DNA from: Polychytrium aggregatum
Taxonomy: Eukaryota > Chytridiomycota > Chytridiomycetes > Polychytriales
Length of the DNA: 64,000 nucleotides
Reading direction: 5' to 3'
Assembly (NCBI RefSeq): GCF_025602895.1
Contig: NW_026516242.1
Coordinates: 351,323 to 415,322, forward strand
The translations under genes were made by a program, and so were the position numbers. The notes below the pieces were generated by a model. That model was given only the letters and a program-made list of their open reading frames with translations. It was not told the DNA's origin and made no database searches. Below are positions 20,303-31,343 of the stretch, piece by piece. Position 1 is the first letter of the stretch. Each line of letters begins with the position of its first letter.

Positions 20303-23300
20303 ATGCCGCGAGAAATCATCACCATTCAAACGGGCCAATGCGGAAACCAAAGTGGGTTTCTCCCTGCACCGGGAGTTTAGTGTTTGGAACCGTCGCCTCC
20401 AGATCGCCTGTCAATGCGACCCATGCGATCAGCCGCTCCATCCGATCCACCCTCATAGATCCTTCCTCTGGCACACACATTGCCGGATCATGCGCTCTGT
20501 ATTCGCGCTGCTTACAACATGTGCTCTGTTTTCCCTGTTGCCTTCCTTCGTCAAGTTGGCATGGAGTTCTGGTCGCAGCTCTGTGCCGAACACGGAATCA
20601 GCCCTGACGGCATCCTTGAAGACTTTGCGACCGAGGGCGGTGATCGAAAGGATGTCTTTTTTTACCAAGCCGATGATGAGCATTACATTCCCCGAGCTAT
20701 TCTCCTTGATCTGGAGCCCAGAGTAAGCCTCGAGCCAACGACACTTTCGTCGCTTTGTCAACCGTTGTAGGATGGGAACATCGGCCCAGCCATCATCCTC
20801 CAACAAGCCACCAGAAACAATGTGATGGCTATTGTATTTCCGACCTCGCGATAGGCACATACCGAGCTGGCATGGGCATTGCATTCAGCAAGTGCCACAT
20901 CGGGCTCGTCTCGTGGCTCCTTCCGAGACCAACCGGATCACTCGTTGTCGATGGTAGAGCCTGGAGACGGTGCTCGGATCTCTTTCTGATGATCACTGCC
21001 TTGGACCGACACATTGCGACAGGTTATCAACACCATTCTTCAGTCGCCCTATGCAAACCTATACAACCCGGAAAATATCTTCATGTCGCAGGAAGGCGGC
21101 GGCGCGGGCAACAACTGGGCGAGTGGATACTCGAATGGAGAGAAAATCCACGAAGAAATCATCGATATGCTGGATCGAGAGGCCGACGGAAGCGACAGTC
21201 TCGAGGTATGTGCTTACACAAGCGCGGAGGACCTTGATGCTCGCAGCGACCATATAGCCACGTCCAGCAGCATGTCCTGCGTCCTGGAGCCCGATCGATA
21301 CAGAGGCTCCGTACTGACATTTCTCCTTCCGGTGAACTTCTTGCCCAGGGTTTCATGCTGCTGCACTCGATTGCCGGCGGAACAGGATCCGGTCTGGGAT
21401 CCTACATTCTCGAAACCCTCAATGATCGCTACCCCAAAAAGCTCATCCAGACTTACTCGGTCTTTCCAAACAGCGAGGAGACCAGCGACGTTGTTGTTCA
21501 GCCCTACAACTCGATTCTCAGTCTCAAGCGCCTGACGCTGAATGCAGACTCGGTCGTAAGTAGCTGGCCACTGCCCGTCGCTGACACATATGATTTCGAT
21601 AATCGACCACTGTCGATTTGAGGCGAGGATCTTGCCATCGAGGCGGTACAGTCATGTATCACCTGTCACTCCGGCCCCATTGACAATCACGCACCGATAC
21701 ATCGATTCTACGATACCTCCTCAGGTTGTGCTGGACAACGCTGCCCTCAACCGCATTGCCGTGGACACCCTGCACATCCAGAACCCAACATTTGCGCAGA
21801 CAAATAAGCTGGTACGTTTTGGTGCTACCGAGCATGGGTGATCGTCGCCGATCGATTGAATCCTTGTCCGTGGCACCAATGAGCAACGGAATCTGCGAGT
21901 CCAAGTGTCCTTACACCTTGCATGCGCTTGTTACTGACAAATCGAGCTGACTTGGCCCTTTGTCAGGTTTCGACGGTGATGAGCGCCAGCACAACTACTC
22001 TGAGATATCCCGGATACATGAACAACGATCTTGTGGGGCTAGTGGCATCGCTGGTGCCAACGCCCCGTTGCCACTTCTTGCAAACAAGCTATACACCCTT
22101 CACCGGAGATGGTGGCGAAAAAGTAAGTATGGGCTCATCTAGCAATCCTTCGGTTGGCCTGACTGCCTTTAGCACGATCGGCGAATGTTGACATGAACAA
22201 GAGTCTGTGAGGTGTCCGGACGACGTGGCCAAATGAAGTCTGTCGTCCTGCGCATTTTGGTTCGTCGGCTGCGCCCTGTGACTTCCATTCACCCATTCCC
22301 CAACCTTCATTGTCGCGATTCGCCACTCATTTGAACCGCCTCCTGCAGCAAAGCATCCGAAAAACCACAGTCCTCGACGTCATGCGACGGCTGCTCCAGC
22401 CCAAAAACAAGATGGTCTCGACAAACCCATCGAAAAAAAGCTGCTACATCTCTATTCTCAACATCATCCAGGGCGAGGCTGATCCCACAGATGTGAGTTT
22501 GATCTGCTGAAAAGTGAAGCGGCCTTCTCTGTTGTGACTCGGGAATGAGATGGAGGCGGAACTCTTTGAATTACATGTTGACACGCTGGCTGGACTTGTA
22601 GGTGCACAAGTCTCTGCTGAGGATCCGCGAGCGCCGTCTGGCCCAGTTCATCCCTTGGGGCCCAGCCAGTATCCAAGTGGCCCTCTCACGGAAAAGCCCA
22701 TACATTCAGACGCCCCACCGGGTCTCGGGATTGATGCTTGCCAACCATACCAGCATCGAATCGGTATGTTTGTTCTGGGAAATTTTCGCCATACAGCCCT
22801 CGAGCGATACCGATCGCAGCTCGGCAGACCCTTGGATGTTGGATCGATGCAAGGCCTCGAGTTGATGCCCGATACTACCAGCTCGTTCCTTGGTCGCACT
22901 TGCCCGCTGCAGACCTTGGGCTGACTCACAGATGGCTTGTTTCTGCAGCTCTTCAAGAGAACATGCGATCAGTACGATCGTCTGCGGAAGCGCAACGCTT
23001 TCCTCGAGCAATACAAGCGCGAGCCCATGTTTGCTGATGGCTTCGCCGAGTTTGATTCCTCGCGGTAAGATCATGACTCACTTCAAACGGCACCTGCACA
23101 TCGGCTTGGAACTTGCCGTTGTTCTTGCGGTTACTGAGACGTGTTTTCCTGTCAGGGAGGTCGTTCAGGAGCTCATCGGTGAATACGTCGCCTGCGAAAG
23201 TCCTGACTATGTCAACTATGTAAGTGTAGCTGTGCTGTGCACGCGCTCAGGGGGACATGATGATCAACACCGTCGCTCGAAATACAGAGGTCGCAAAGGC

Positions 23301-23508
23301 TTCGTAGGCATATCCTCAAAGCCGACTGGAGACCTATTTGTTGCGGTTGTGCATGGGGTGGTTGACTGCGATTGATCGTTGACCTGGATCTCATATATCT
23401 CCCGACCACCGGTCCACCAAGATGGGCGGCAAACCACAGGCCAGCGCCCCTGCATCGTCCCGACCCACCAGCACCCTTGGGATGGACTTTACATCCCGAC
23501 TTGGATAG
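20303..23508 (+). CDS. TUBG: Gamma-tubulin, eleven exons
   Basis: Nucleates microtubules at spindle pole bodies or centrosomes as part of the gamma-tubulin complex. Exons: 20303-20351, 20556-20722, 21023-21205, 21349-21555, 21725-21811, 21967-22122, 22349-22492, 22602-22763, 22949-23064, 23156-23219 and probably 23422-23508; total 473 residues, close to the family's ~450-475. Recognisable segments: N-terminal [16 protein letters not shown], the gamma-specific [15 protein letters not shown], the GTP-binding [44 protein letters not shown] and [19 protein letters not shown]. All exons but the last are fixed by family similarity and phase. The last exon (a Ser/Pro-rich tail after DYVNY) is the least certain: a closer acceptor at 23249 would leave an intron of only 31 nt. 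It is unusually intron-rich for this window. Confidence 0.95.
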
Positions 23509-23831
23509 CGAATCGGTGCACTACCCATCCTGCACATATGTACTTTCGCTGCGACGGGCATCGCCCTTACTGATCTAGCTCGTGCAAAACCAAACGGCAG
23601 CCCCCGTTGTCGCCGCCACAGCCAGAGACTTGAATCACCGTTGCCGAGTTGGGTCGGATATGGGTCGAATTGGGTATCGAGCTAGGAAAGATATGACGGA
23701 TGTGACTGTGGGAGGGGAACAACTCTGCGATCGATGTCTCATCGGCCGAGTGCATTGCGTCCGTGCGAGCGCCGTGTGATTCAGCCATGCGGCCGATCAA
23801 TGCCATTCAATTCATGACTCATCCGAGCATT
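23509..23831. other. Intergenic region after gamma-tubulin
   Basis: Nothing recognisable apart from probable 3' UTR sequence. Confidence 0.4.
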
Positions 23832-24139
23832 GAAGTGCCCCGTTTCAAGGGTGCGCTGTACACTTTATTCAGAAAACGGGACAATATAGCCGTTTCCATG
23901 AACATGTAGTATGTGCTGTGCTTGCGTCAAGCAAAGCCACAAGAAATAAAACAGATCACTTTGGCAGCCTCCGAGTGAAGACCGCCGGTCGCTCTCCGGT
24001 CTCCACAATCGACCTGCACACTGGTCTCGGAGTGCCAGCGGCGAATGGTCATGGCCAGCGCGCGATAACATTGGGTAACAAAATATTCGATGAATGGTCA
24101 AAAACCCGGGTGTCCCGTTTTTTATTGGATTGCCTGTAA
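23832..24139. repeat. Small inverted-repeat element, possibly non-autonomous
   Basis: An 11-bp perfect inverted repeat, AAAACGGGACA at 23873-23883 and TGTCCCGTTTT at 24111-24121, brackets ~230 bp. A second inverted pair inside (about 23962-23983 with 24022-24037, core CTCCGAG/CTCGGAG) could form a hairpin. The 30 bp at 24110-24139 match 26/30 with 19882-19911, the 3' end of the Fanzor frame. The 15 bp at 23832-23846 match 14/15 with 19879-19893. No coding capacity is seen. Confidence 0.5.
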
Positions 24140-24375
24140 AGCATGCGTTCGCGGCAACAACCATACGCCGGAGAGCAGTTGATTGGGGACATTGGGCGAC
24201 AGTGCCGAGCCTGGTGCTCATCGGGTCGATCGGCGGCAGTGCTGGGTGGAAATCTTGCATTTTCTAGTTAGACAACGAGCTGCTGGGCTCACAGCCCTTG
24301 CTGCCTTGGAATGCGGGCCAGACACCTCGCCCGCACAGCCCTCCGGCTCTGTCTTGATCTGCCCCGACATCCGAA

Positions 24376-26216
24376 ATGCATGGCCCCCAGCCGTCCCGGA
24401 GGGTGCTCTCCATTCAGTCGCATGTCGTCTATGGCTACGTCGGTAAGGACAGGACTCGTTTGTATCGCTCCAAAGGAGAGCCACCCATATGCCCCTCATT
24501 GCTCTGCAGCAGGGCTCCTGCTCATTGGCGGCACTGCATCCGCTATAGGAAACAAGGCCTCCACTTTTCCTCTCCAGCTGCTTGGATTCGATGTCGATCC
24601 CATCAATACCGTCCAGTTCTCCAACCACACGGGTATGTGCATCGTATACAACCCAGCAACTCTCTGCAACACTCGCGCCTAGTCATCCTCATCAGAATGG
24701 CAAAGCCAGGGGTGCGATCGGCGCTGCGGTTAGCTTGCTCGCTGTTGTGGCTGATCCTGAGGGGAGGAGATCGGGCGTCGGCCGTCTGCATTCGGTTGAC
24801 CGCCCGGAAGACGCTGTCTGACCGGGCTATTCCGTTCTGTTGATCGTCTATTTGCTCGGCCTGGTGTTTTGTGCGGGTTTACCTCGGGGCTCAACAGGTT
24901 ATCCAGCGTTTACAGGACAACGGATCGATGGTGACCAACTCGAAAGCCTTTTCGATGGCTTGGAAAAGAATGGAATGCTCAACGATTATTCGAATGTCAT
25001 CACAGGTGAGAATGGGGAGAGGCGATGCGTATCTTTGGCATTCAATGCGATAACTCGAACAGCATCCAAAATGCAATCAAGCAAAGTGCGCTCAGCTCTT
25101 GTTCTTGTGGGCGCCGTGGGCCGATCTGCAGCCTCATATGTCTGTCAATATGCTCATAGGATACATTGGTAGAAAGAATACCCTTGAGGTGACCCAGCGG
25201 TTCATCGAGAAGCTCAAGCGGAAACATCCCTCAGTCCAGTATGGTAAGAAGCGGTATGAATTGTTGATGCGCATCACAGCACGTCGCCAAAGTCGCCATC
25301 TCGGCCGCTCCGATGCCGTTATCAGCAAGAGCATTCCAGGCACCGCGAGTGCTATTTTGTCTCGGCGCTCGGTCATTGTGTTTGATGCTCGCCTGATCTG
25401 AATTCATGCTCATGTTGTGTCTCTAGTTCTGGATCCGGTGATGGGCGACGAGGGCCGGCTCTATGTTTCTGAAGAGCTCATTCCGATCTACAAGCAAATG
25501 TGTCGTCTGGCCGACATTGTCACTCCAAACTCGTTTGAGGCTGAGTAAGTTGGACTTGCGGTCGTGCTATGCCAGGCAAGCAGTGGGAGATCCGCATCTA
25601 CCATGGGCCCTATCCCGCCTCTCAACAGCGATTGGCACGACATTGACTGGCTTCACGGCGATTTGATGTTTGGTGAATGAAAAGGATCCTGAGCGACGTC
25701 AAGGTCGATTGCACCACCTCAGCGATCGAGGCATGTCGCAAAATCAATGACATGGGTGCCCGGATCGTGATCATCACATCGGCGCAGCTCGGCGACCAGG
25801 ACAATCCCTCGGAGACCCTCCATCTGGTGGCCTATCTTCGTCTGGAAGATCAAGCGAGAGCCAAGGCGTTCCTGATTTCTTTTCCAAAGCTGCAAGGGTA
25901 CTTTACCGGCACGGGGGACATGTTTGCATCGCTGCTGCTGGCACACATCCACATGGCGCAGTCCAGGCACCAGGGGTCACTGCAGACAGCGAGGTGGCTC
26001 GAAGAGGCCTGTGAATTGGCGGTAGCGACCATGAACCAAGTATTGATGGAGACGAGCAAGCTATCGGCGGAAGCAAGCACTGGATCATCCGGAGAGCCAG
26101 TCGATGGTCCTGGTACCACTTTGTTGATCCGCAGACGGGAACTCCGGCTTATCCAAAGCAAGAAACACATCGAGGCTCCGCATGTGCTCTTCAAGGCACG
26201 CGACCTGGAGCTCTAG
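24376..26216 (+). CDS. Pyridoxal kinase, six exons
   Basis: ATP-dependent kinase that phosphorylates pyridoxal, pyridoxine and pyridoxamine in the B6 salvage route, cytosolic, ribokinase superfamily. Exons 24376-24442, 24549-24632, 24898-25005, 25160-25243, 25427-25544 and 25685-26216 join in frame to 330 residues (human and yeast enzymes are ~312). Recognisable parts: [18 protein letters not shown] at the N-terminus, [18 protein letters not shown], the substrate loop [21 protein letters not shown], and [17 protein letters not shown] with the GTGD catalytic aspartate. A Ser/Gly-rich insertion lies near residue 285. Four of five introns are phase 1. It is the BUD16/PDXK type. Confidence 0.95.
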
Positions 26217-26452
26217 TATGCTCGATTCATGAAACGAGCTGCTCATGCAGAGCAATCAAGAGTCCTTATCTGATAGAGCCGTAATGAAGTTGAAACGGGC
26301 ATGTGCATTGGTCCAGTCGCAGTCCTGTACCTTGAACACGAGTTGCAATCCACAGTGCTTGGGATGGAATTCATTGATTCGTTTTGGAAACTATGGGGCA
26401 TCGCACCATTTGAATGAGCGAGCCCGCGACTGTGTGTCGACCAAAATGGCAC

Positions 26453-26814
26453 TGTTTCCGACCGTCGCTGGCAATCAAGTGGCCTCGGGTGGTTTGGGGA
26501 GCATCATCTTGAATACCCCGGTGGATCTCCTGTGGAATTGCCCAACTGGCAGTGATGTCGAGACTCTGGAATGTGGTGCATGCATTCGACCTTTGGCCCT
26601 CTCCATAGGTTCTCGACAACAAGGCAGTCGGATCGAGCGAGTCGGGGGCCATGCTCTGGGACATGGCCATCTCTTGTGATGGTGGGAATGCTCAGTGCTT
26701 GGCAAAGCTGGGCAAACTCGGTACGCATCCCCCTTTCCTTGGTGACTGGTCACGGTGGATAGGTGTATTCAAGACCCGGAGAAGATGGCCCCTCGTTTCG
26801 CTTTGGACAAGCTG
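26453..26814. repeat. Dispersed repeat R1, copy 2
   Basis: 26453-26785 repeats 3571-3905 in the same orientation with few differences. The following 24 bp (26791-26814) match the reverse complement of 3906-3929 at 22/24 positions. Confidence 0.85.
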
Positions 26815-27224
26815 TAGGCTACGAGCCAAGCCATTATACTGAAGGATTGACAACAGTGCTGAATGAGGGCGTGTCGTCAGGATCCAGAGGGACTAGCAAT
26901 CGATGACATGGACAGGGTATCCTATATCCTTGTGAGTGCCGAAGAGCTTGCCAGGATCAGTCTCATTGATGGGTCAGTCTCATTAACACAAGGTGTACCC
27001 AAGAGCACAACCAGCTTTTATATTCAACCCGTGAATCACTGGAAAAGGGACAAGTATGGGACACAATGGCAGGGGGGATCAAGGAAGCAGAAAACAGAGA
27101 GAGTAGAAAACTCGGCCGACAAGAAATCGCTGTCTGAGTGGACGGAGAGGAATCGCGGTCGTGGATCGGTGTACAGACCATCTACACATGGCATTGGAGA
27201 GTCAGCCAAAGCTATGGATCAAAA
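26815..27224. other. Intergenic region
   Basis: No gene is supported. It lies downstream of both the pyridoxal kinase gene and the convergent secreted-protein gene. Confidence 0.4.
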
Positions 27225-28244
27225 TTACAAGAGCAGGCCCAAGAGCAGAAAGCTGGCGACCAACACTAGGAGCGAGTGGTCTGGGTGTCGCAGAGTGCTC
27301 AGACTCTGGCTCTTGGCTGGAGACGAAGGGTTGAGGATGAGGATGGTGGAAGGAGGGACCGTGCTGACAGTAGAATCCGTGGGCGTTACGGATGGGGCGG
27401 AGGTAATGCTTGACAGCGAAGCTGAGGAGTTGCTGGCACTGGTGGGGGCGGGCGTGGATGAGTTTGAGCCAGTCGATGTGCTGTTGCCGATCAAAGAGCT
27501 GGTCGCCGCCGAGGGCGCCGGGGTCGCTGTCGAGGATGTGGTTTGAGAGGACGCTGCCGAGGGGGGAAAGATCACAAAAATCGGGCCACTGAAGGTGTTG
27601 GACCAAGTGATGGTTGGATTTGTGGTGTCGACCTCAGTGTAGATAAAGTCCATCTCGAACGCATACGGTGGGTTGACGGCAATCAACGAGGTGTCCAGCG
27701 AGAGAGGCAAAGTGGAGATGTTGGGAAACTGCTTGAGCCACAGAATTGGCTGGGCTGAGTACAGCGTCGGCCCGGTATGCTGGTTGATGATCTGGATGGC
27801 GACCAAGGTAATGGAGCTGATCCAGGTCTGGGCGATAGGTGAGTATGAGACGCTCAGTTGGATGACCTGGCCACTCGGGATTCCGTAGACGGCGCCATCG
27901 CCAGAATGGTATGGATTGGTCGTGAGATTTCCCGGCAACAGTGATGCAGGTGGAGTATCTACGGGAGAGACGACATCCAAGAATCAGCGGTGGGTGTGGA
28001 GTTGCGTAACAGACAAACGCATCTTCGCCACAATATCAACATCCGGTCAGACATATAAGAATGACACGCCAGAGCCAGACCACGATAAGAAGACATCCCA
28101 GCGACGTCGAAACTGCTGGCGACCATCCGGAGTTGTCAAGGCCAGCCCGACAATGAACGTACTCAGCGCATGTGTGGAGTGCGGCAGGGGCGATGCCAAG
28201 AGCAGCAGCGGGAGGATGGCCCAGCGAGGAGAAGCCGGAACCAT
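27225..28244 (-). CDS. Secreted Ser/Thr-rich protein with GPI-anchor-type tail, two exons
   Basis: Exons 28244-28163 and 27958-27225 give 271 residues. Exon 1 is a signal peptide (a charged start, then AILPLLLLASPL and a likely cleavage after THA). The donor GTACGT at 28162 matches the genome's usual form, and the acceptor at 27959 keeps frame. The mature part begins with a ~115-residue region rich in beta-prone stretches (QVIQLSVSYSPIAQTW, TITWSNTFSGPIFV). A ~75-residue Ser/Thr/Pro stretch, probably heavily O-mannosylated, follows. The protein ends in a short hydrophobic run (LLVLVASFLLLGLLL) typical of GPI attachment signals. It is probably a cell-surface protein of the kind whose anchor GPI10 helps make. 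I do not recognise the globular domain. Confidence 0.75.
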
Positions 28245-28980
28245 GGCGGAGGGTACCGGACAAGTGACGCCTCAAGAAAGAGAATTGTGGAGAAGGTCGA
28301 ATGGGAAACTTGGTAAATGGACCAAGGCGACCAGAGGAGCGGTGGATGAGAGTCGACCAGAAGGAGACGGAGCAGGACGGCGACCAAACAGCGAAGACGG
28401 GAAAGAAGCCAGAGCCAGGTGGCGAGAAGGCTGGCAGGGAGCAAGGGCAAAGGGCAGCGACACAAGCAGGCAGCGCGAACGCGTCCGGACGAATCACGAT
28501 GCGCGAGGCGGATTCCTGTGCGTGTCCAGACGCGTTGTTACGTGCGAGCGCGCTTGTCTCGCGCGCCTTCACGCATTGTTTCACAGCCAGTCCGAGCTCG
28601 GGCACATCCCACAACCCATGACAAAAGAATCCGGTTGATCGACCGCCCGGCTGAACACCGAGCCATGTCGCCCGCGCCCTTCCGACGAACCTGGCCGACA
28701 GATATGCAAGGACACGATTTCAAACACACTCGGTTGGGTATATGGTGTGGCCATGCGTCGGAAAGAGGCTACCACCACAGTGTTGACTTGAATACGCTGT
28801 TCACAGTCCATTCAGAGTAGCACCGATAATATCTGGGGAACAACTGGACACGAGCGGAACCATTCGGCCCGCCACGAATGCCGACAATGGGAGAGCGGCA
28901 CGACACCGACCAAACCACTGACCAAGCAGGCGGCGATGAAAAACCCAGGCAGGAGCTCAAACGAAAAACAAAAATAACAA
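28245..28980. other. Intergenic region
   Basis: Presumed promoter of the minus-strand secreted-protein gene. Open frames here lack recognisable content. T-runs next to 28980 on the minus strand suit tRNA-His termination. Confidence 0.4.
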
Positions 28981-29051
28981 TGCCATGACCTGGAATCGAA
29001 CCAGGGTCGGTGCGGCCACAACGCAATGTACTACCACTATACTATCATGGC
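28981..29051 (-). tRNA. tRNA-His (GTG)
   Basis: On the minus strand the acceptor stem GCCATGA pairs with TCATGGC, discriminator A, anticodon GTG, B box GGTTCGATTCC. The 71 nt lack the G at position -1, which is added after transcription. Oligo-T follows on the minus strand. Confidence 0.95.
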
Positions 29052-29134
29052 TTGTTGGAAATCTCTTTCCTTATTTGGACACACCGCACCATCCTATATA
29101 ACCACAGCATACCTCTGTGGTCACGTGGTCTCAC

Positions 29135-30424
29135 ATGGCCGTCGCCGTGGTTTGCGATTTGCTTGAGCCCGCGGCAGCCATGCCAGCCGCTGGTTCTTGG
29201 CCTCGATCTCATTTTCGGGTCTCGGGCCCACAGATACAGGCCCTCTGTCGCTCTTTTATTAAGCCAAACGCTCCGACAACCAAACCAGCAACCACAACCA
29301 AACCAGCAACCACTATCAAGGTCTCGGATCGAGTGGCCGTCGCTGCGACGGCCATAGACACCTCGAGCACCCTTGTCACCCACGAAACAGGCCCTTTGGG
29401 TGATCACCCCTTCCTCCATTCTCGAGAAGGCCAGAAGAAACGAGCTCAGCGATCAGGCCTTTATCCCGATCGACTTCAAGGATATCCCCTTTTCAAACAA
29501 CGGGCCTCCCTCGCCGATGCCAGGGCTGTCGGAAAGCGCGTCTGCGCCACCGACATGCGCAAGAAGCAGAGTCCCCAACAGCAGCTTCAACGCATTCACA
29601 GTGAGCTTCTCAAGAAAGCTCAAAAGATCAATGAAGAACTCGCCAAGCTGGACCTCAGCTGTAGGAGATGGTATCTCCGACGCTGTGCTGCGCGTACTGC
29701 GCGTACTGCGCGGCGCAGTGGGTCGTGACCTGTGCTGCGCTTTGCGTTTTCACGCACCGCAGGCAGGCCACCGCAGGGTATACCTGCGGGTTGCCCCCGT
29801 TCCCCCCGTTTGTCTGGAGTTCGGTTTTATCGTGAATAAACGTAAGTGCTCCCCGAGCTCACCCGTCCGCTAGAGTAGCCTAGCACCGCCCTGTTCTGCC
29901 CCGTCCTGTCTTGTCTTGTACCCCCTCCCTCCCCGTCTTGCCCCAACGTCCCAGTAGTGGACGTTACATCAGCAAACCCGAGGAAGTTGCTAGAATCAAG
30001 GCCCTGACCCAGAGCGCCACCGAGTGCATGCAGACGCTCGCCTCCGAGCTGGAGCATGCGTCCCGAGCCATCTCGGAACGCCCAGCTCCCACGTCCTATG
30101 CGGCAGCTGCCCAGCGGGGTGCCAAAAAGCAACCCGACAACAAGACAATCGACGCGCGCAAGCTGGCGGCGCTCGAAAAGGTCCACCAGGAGACTGATTC
30201 TACCAAGAAAAACGAAGCGATCGGAGCCATCCTCCGCGGCCGCGACCCCACCGACGGCAAGTGGCTGGTGCCCAAGACCGCCACTCCGTTCCGAATGATC
30301 AGAGCTGCGGTCCCTGTCGAGGAAGGGTCACTGAAAGACCGAATGGACAGCGCCGCCTGGGTCTATGTCAAAGGCATTCCTCGAGGAAGCTACCGTACGA
30401 TCCGGCAGGCTTTCAAGGAGAAGG
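29135..30424 (+). pseudogene. ORF1-like retroelement fragment, 5' part, split by insertions
   Basis: One frame runs from about 29135 to 29659, resumes at 29974 after a solo LTR, and stops at 30424 where a 26-kb nested insertion begins; it resumes at 56667. The product has a helical, probably coiled-coil stretch (QQQLQRIHSELLKKAQK, LAKLDL), a Thr/Ala-rich SYAAAAQRG region, and DGKWLVPKTATPFRMIR followed by WVYVKGIPRGSYRTIRQAF. This resembles, in my judgement, ORF1 of non-LTR (LINE) retrotransposons, with a possible RRM-like core. No reverse transcriptase is nearby. A second, inverted copy lies at 56812-57271, which supports a repeat rather than a host gene. Start codon uncertain. Confidence 0.6.
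29660..29968 (+). repeat. Solo LTR, family A
   Basis: 309 bp, starts TGTAGGAG and ends GTTACA, flanked by a 5-bp duplication TCAGC (29655-29659 and 29969-29973). With no internal region left, it is a product of LTR-LTR recombination. Confidence 0.95.
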
Positions 30425-30733
30425 TGTAACGTCCACTACTGGGACGTTGGGGCAAGACGGGGAGGGAGGGGGTACAAGACAAGACAGGACGGGGCAGAAC
30501 AGGGCGGTGCTAGGCTACTCTAGCGGACGGGTGAGCTCGGGGAGCACTTACGTTTATTCACGATAAAACCGAACTCCAGACAAACGGGGGGAACGGGGGC
30601 AACCCGCAGGTATACCCTGCGGTGGCCTGCCTGCGGTGCGTGAAAACGCAAAGCGCAGCACAGGTCACGACCCACTGCGCCGCGCAGTACGCGCAGTACG
30701 CGCAGCACAGCGTCGGAGATACCATCTCCTACA
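30425..30733 (-). repeat. LTR, family A (3' LTR of the outer reverse element)
   Basis: 309 bp, reverse orientation (starts TGTAACGTCC, ends CTCCTACA). The left flank is TSD GAAGG. Confidence 0.95.
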
Positions 30734-30912
30734 CTCCCACACTTAAGAAGGCTTCCTGCGAGGAGCCCTGCGTGTGCTCTTTATTTGGGGCTCCTCGAGG
30801 TGTTTACCGTATTTACTCAGCTCCTCGGGTGCATGGGACAAGTCCTCCAGTGTTTGCCATGTGTTGCCCGAGTGTGGGTAACCAACCCACTTGACATAAA
30901 ACCGAAGTGACC
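30734..30912 (-). pseudogene. Pol C-terminal (chromodomain) remnant of the outer reverse A element
   Basis: On the minus strand this encodes the end of pol from about RFYVKWVGYPHSGNTW to the C-terminus, identical in type to the chromodomain of the other A copies. It is cut at 30912 by the first forward LTR. Confidence 0.85.
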
Positions 30913-31221
30913 TGTAGGAGATGGTATCTCCGACGCTGTGCTGCGCGTACTGCGCGTACTGCGCGGCGCAGTGGGTCGTGACCTGTGCTGCGCTTTGCGT
31001 TTTCACGCACCGCAGGCAGGCCACCGCAGGGTATACCTGCGGGTTGCCCCCGTTCCCCCCGTTTGTCTGGAGTTCGGTTTTATCGTGAATAAACGTAAGT
31101 GCTCCCCGAGCTCACCCGTCCGCTAGAGTAGCCTAGCACCGCCCTGTTCTGCCCCGTCCTGTCTTGTCTTGTACCCCCTCCCTCCCCGTCTTGCCCCAAC
31201 GTCCCAGTAGTGGACGTTACA
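30913..31221 (+). repeat. LTR, family A (5' LTR of A1)
   Basis: 309 bp, TGTAGGAG to GTTACA. It abuts the truncated reverse element without a matching duplication on the far side of the array. Confidence 0.95.
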
Positions 31222-31233
31222 TGGTAGCATCGG
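31222..31233 (+). other. Primer-binding site of A1 (tRNA type)
   Basis: TGGTAGCATCGG starts at the first base after the LTR, the usual place and start (TGG) for a site complementary to a tRNA 3' CCA end. The tRNA is not identified. No complement is seen in the A LTR, unlike families B, C and D. Confidence 0.65.
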
Positions 31234-31343
31234 AAATCCTCGTCTTGTTTTCGTCCTGTTTGTCCTCTTTCTAGATCCTCAAGCTGGATCCCGCCTCTCT
31301 TGCCGACCGACTCTCCTCTCTGTCCCTGGAGCCTGCCCCTGCC

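Noticed and set aside
23249-23310. Alternative last exon of gamma-tubulin starting GGGGACATG
   Set aside because: It would need a 31-nt intron, far shorter than any other intron in the gene.
28036-28614. Minus-strand frame upstream of the secreted protein as a longer N-terminus
   Set aside because: It is in a different frame from the signal peptide and has no recognisable content.
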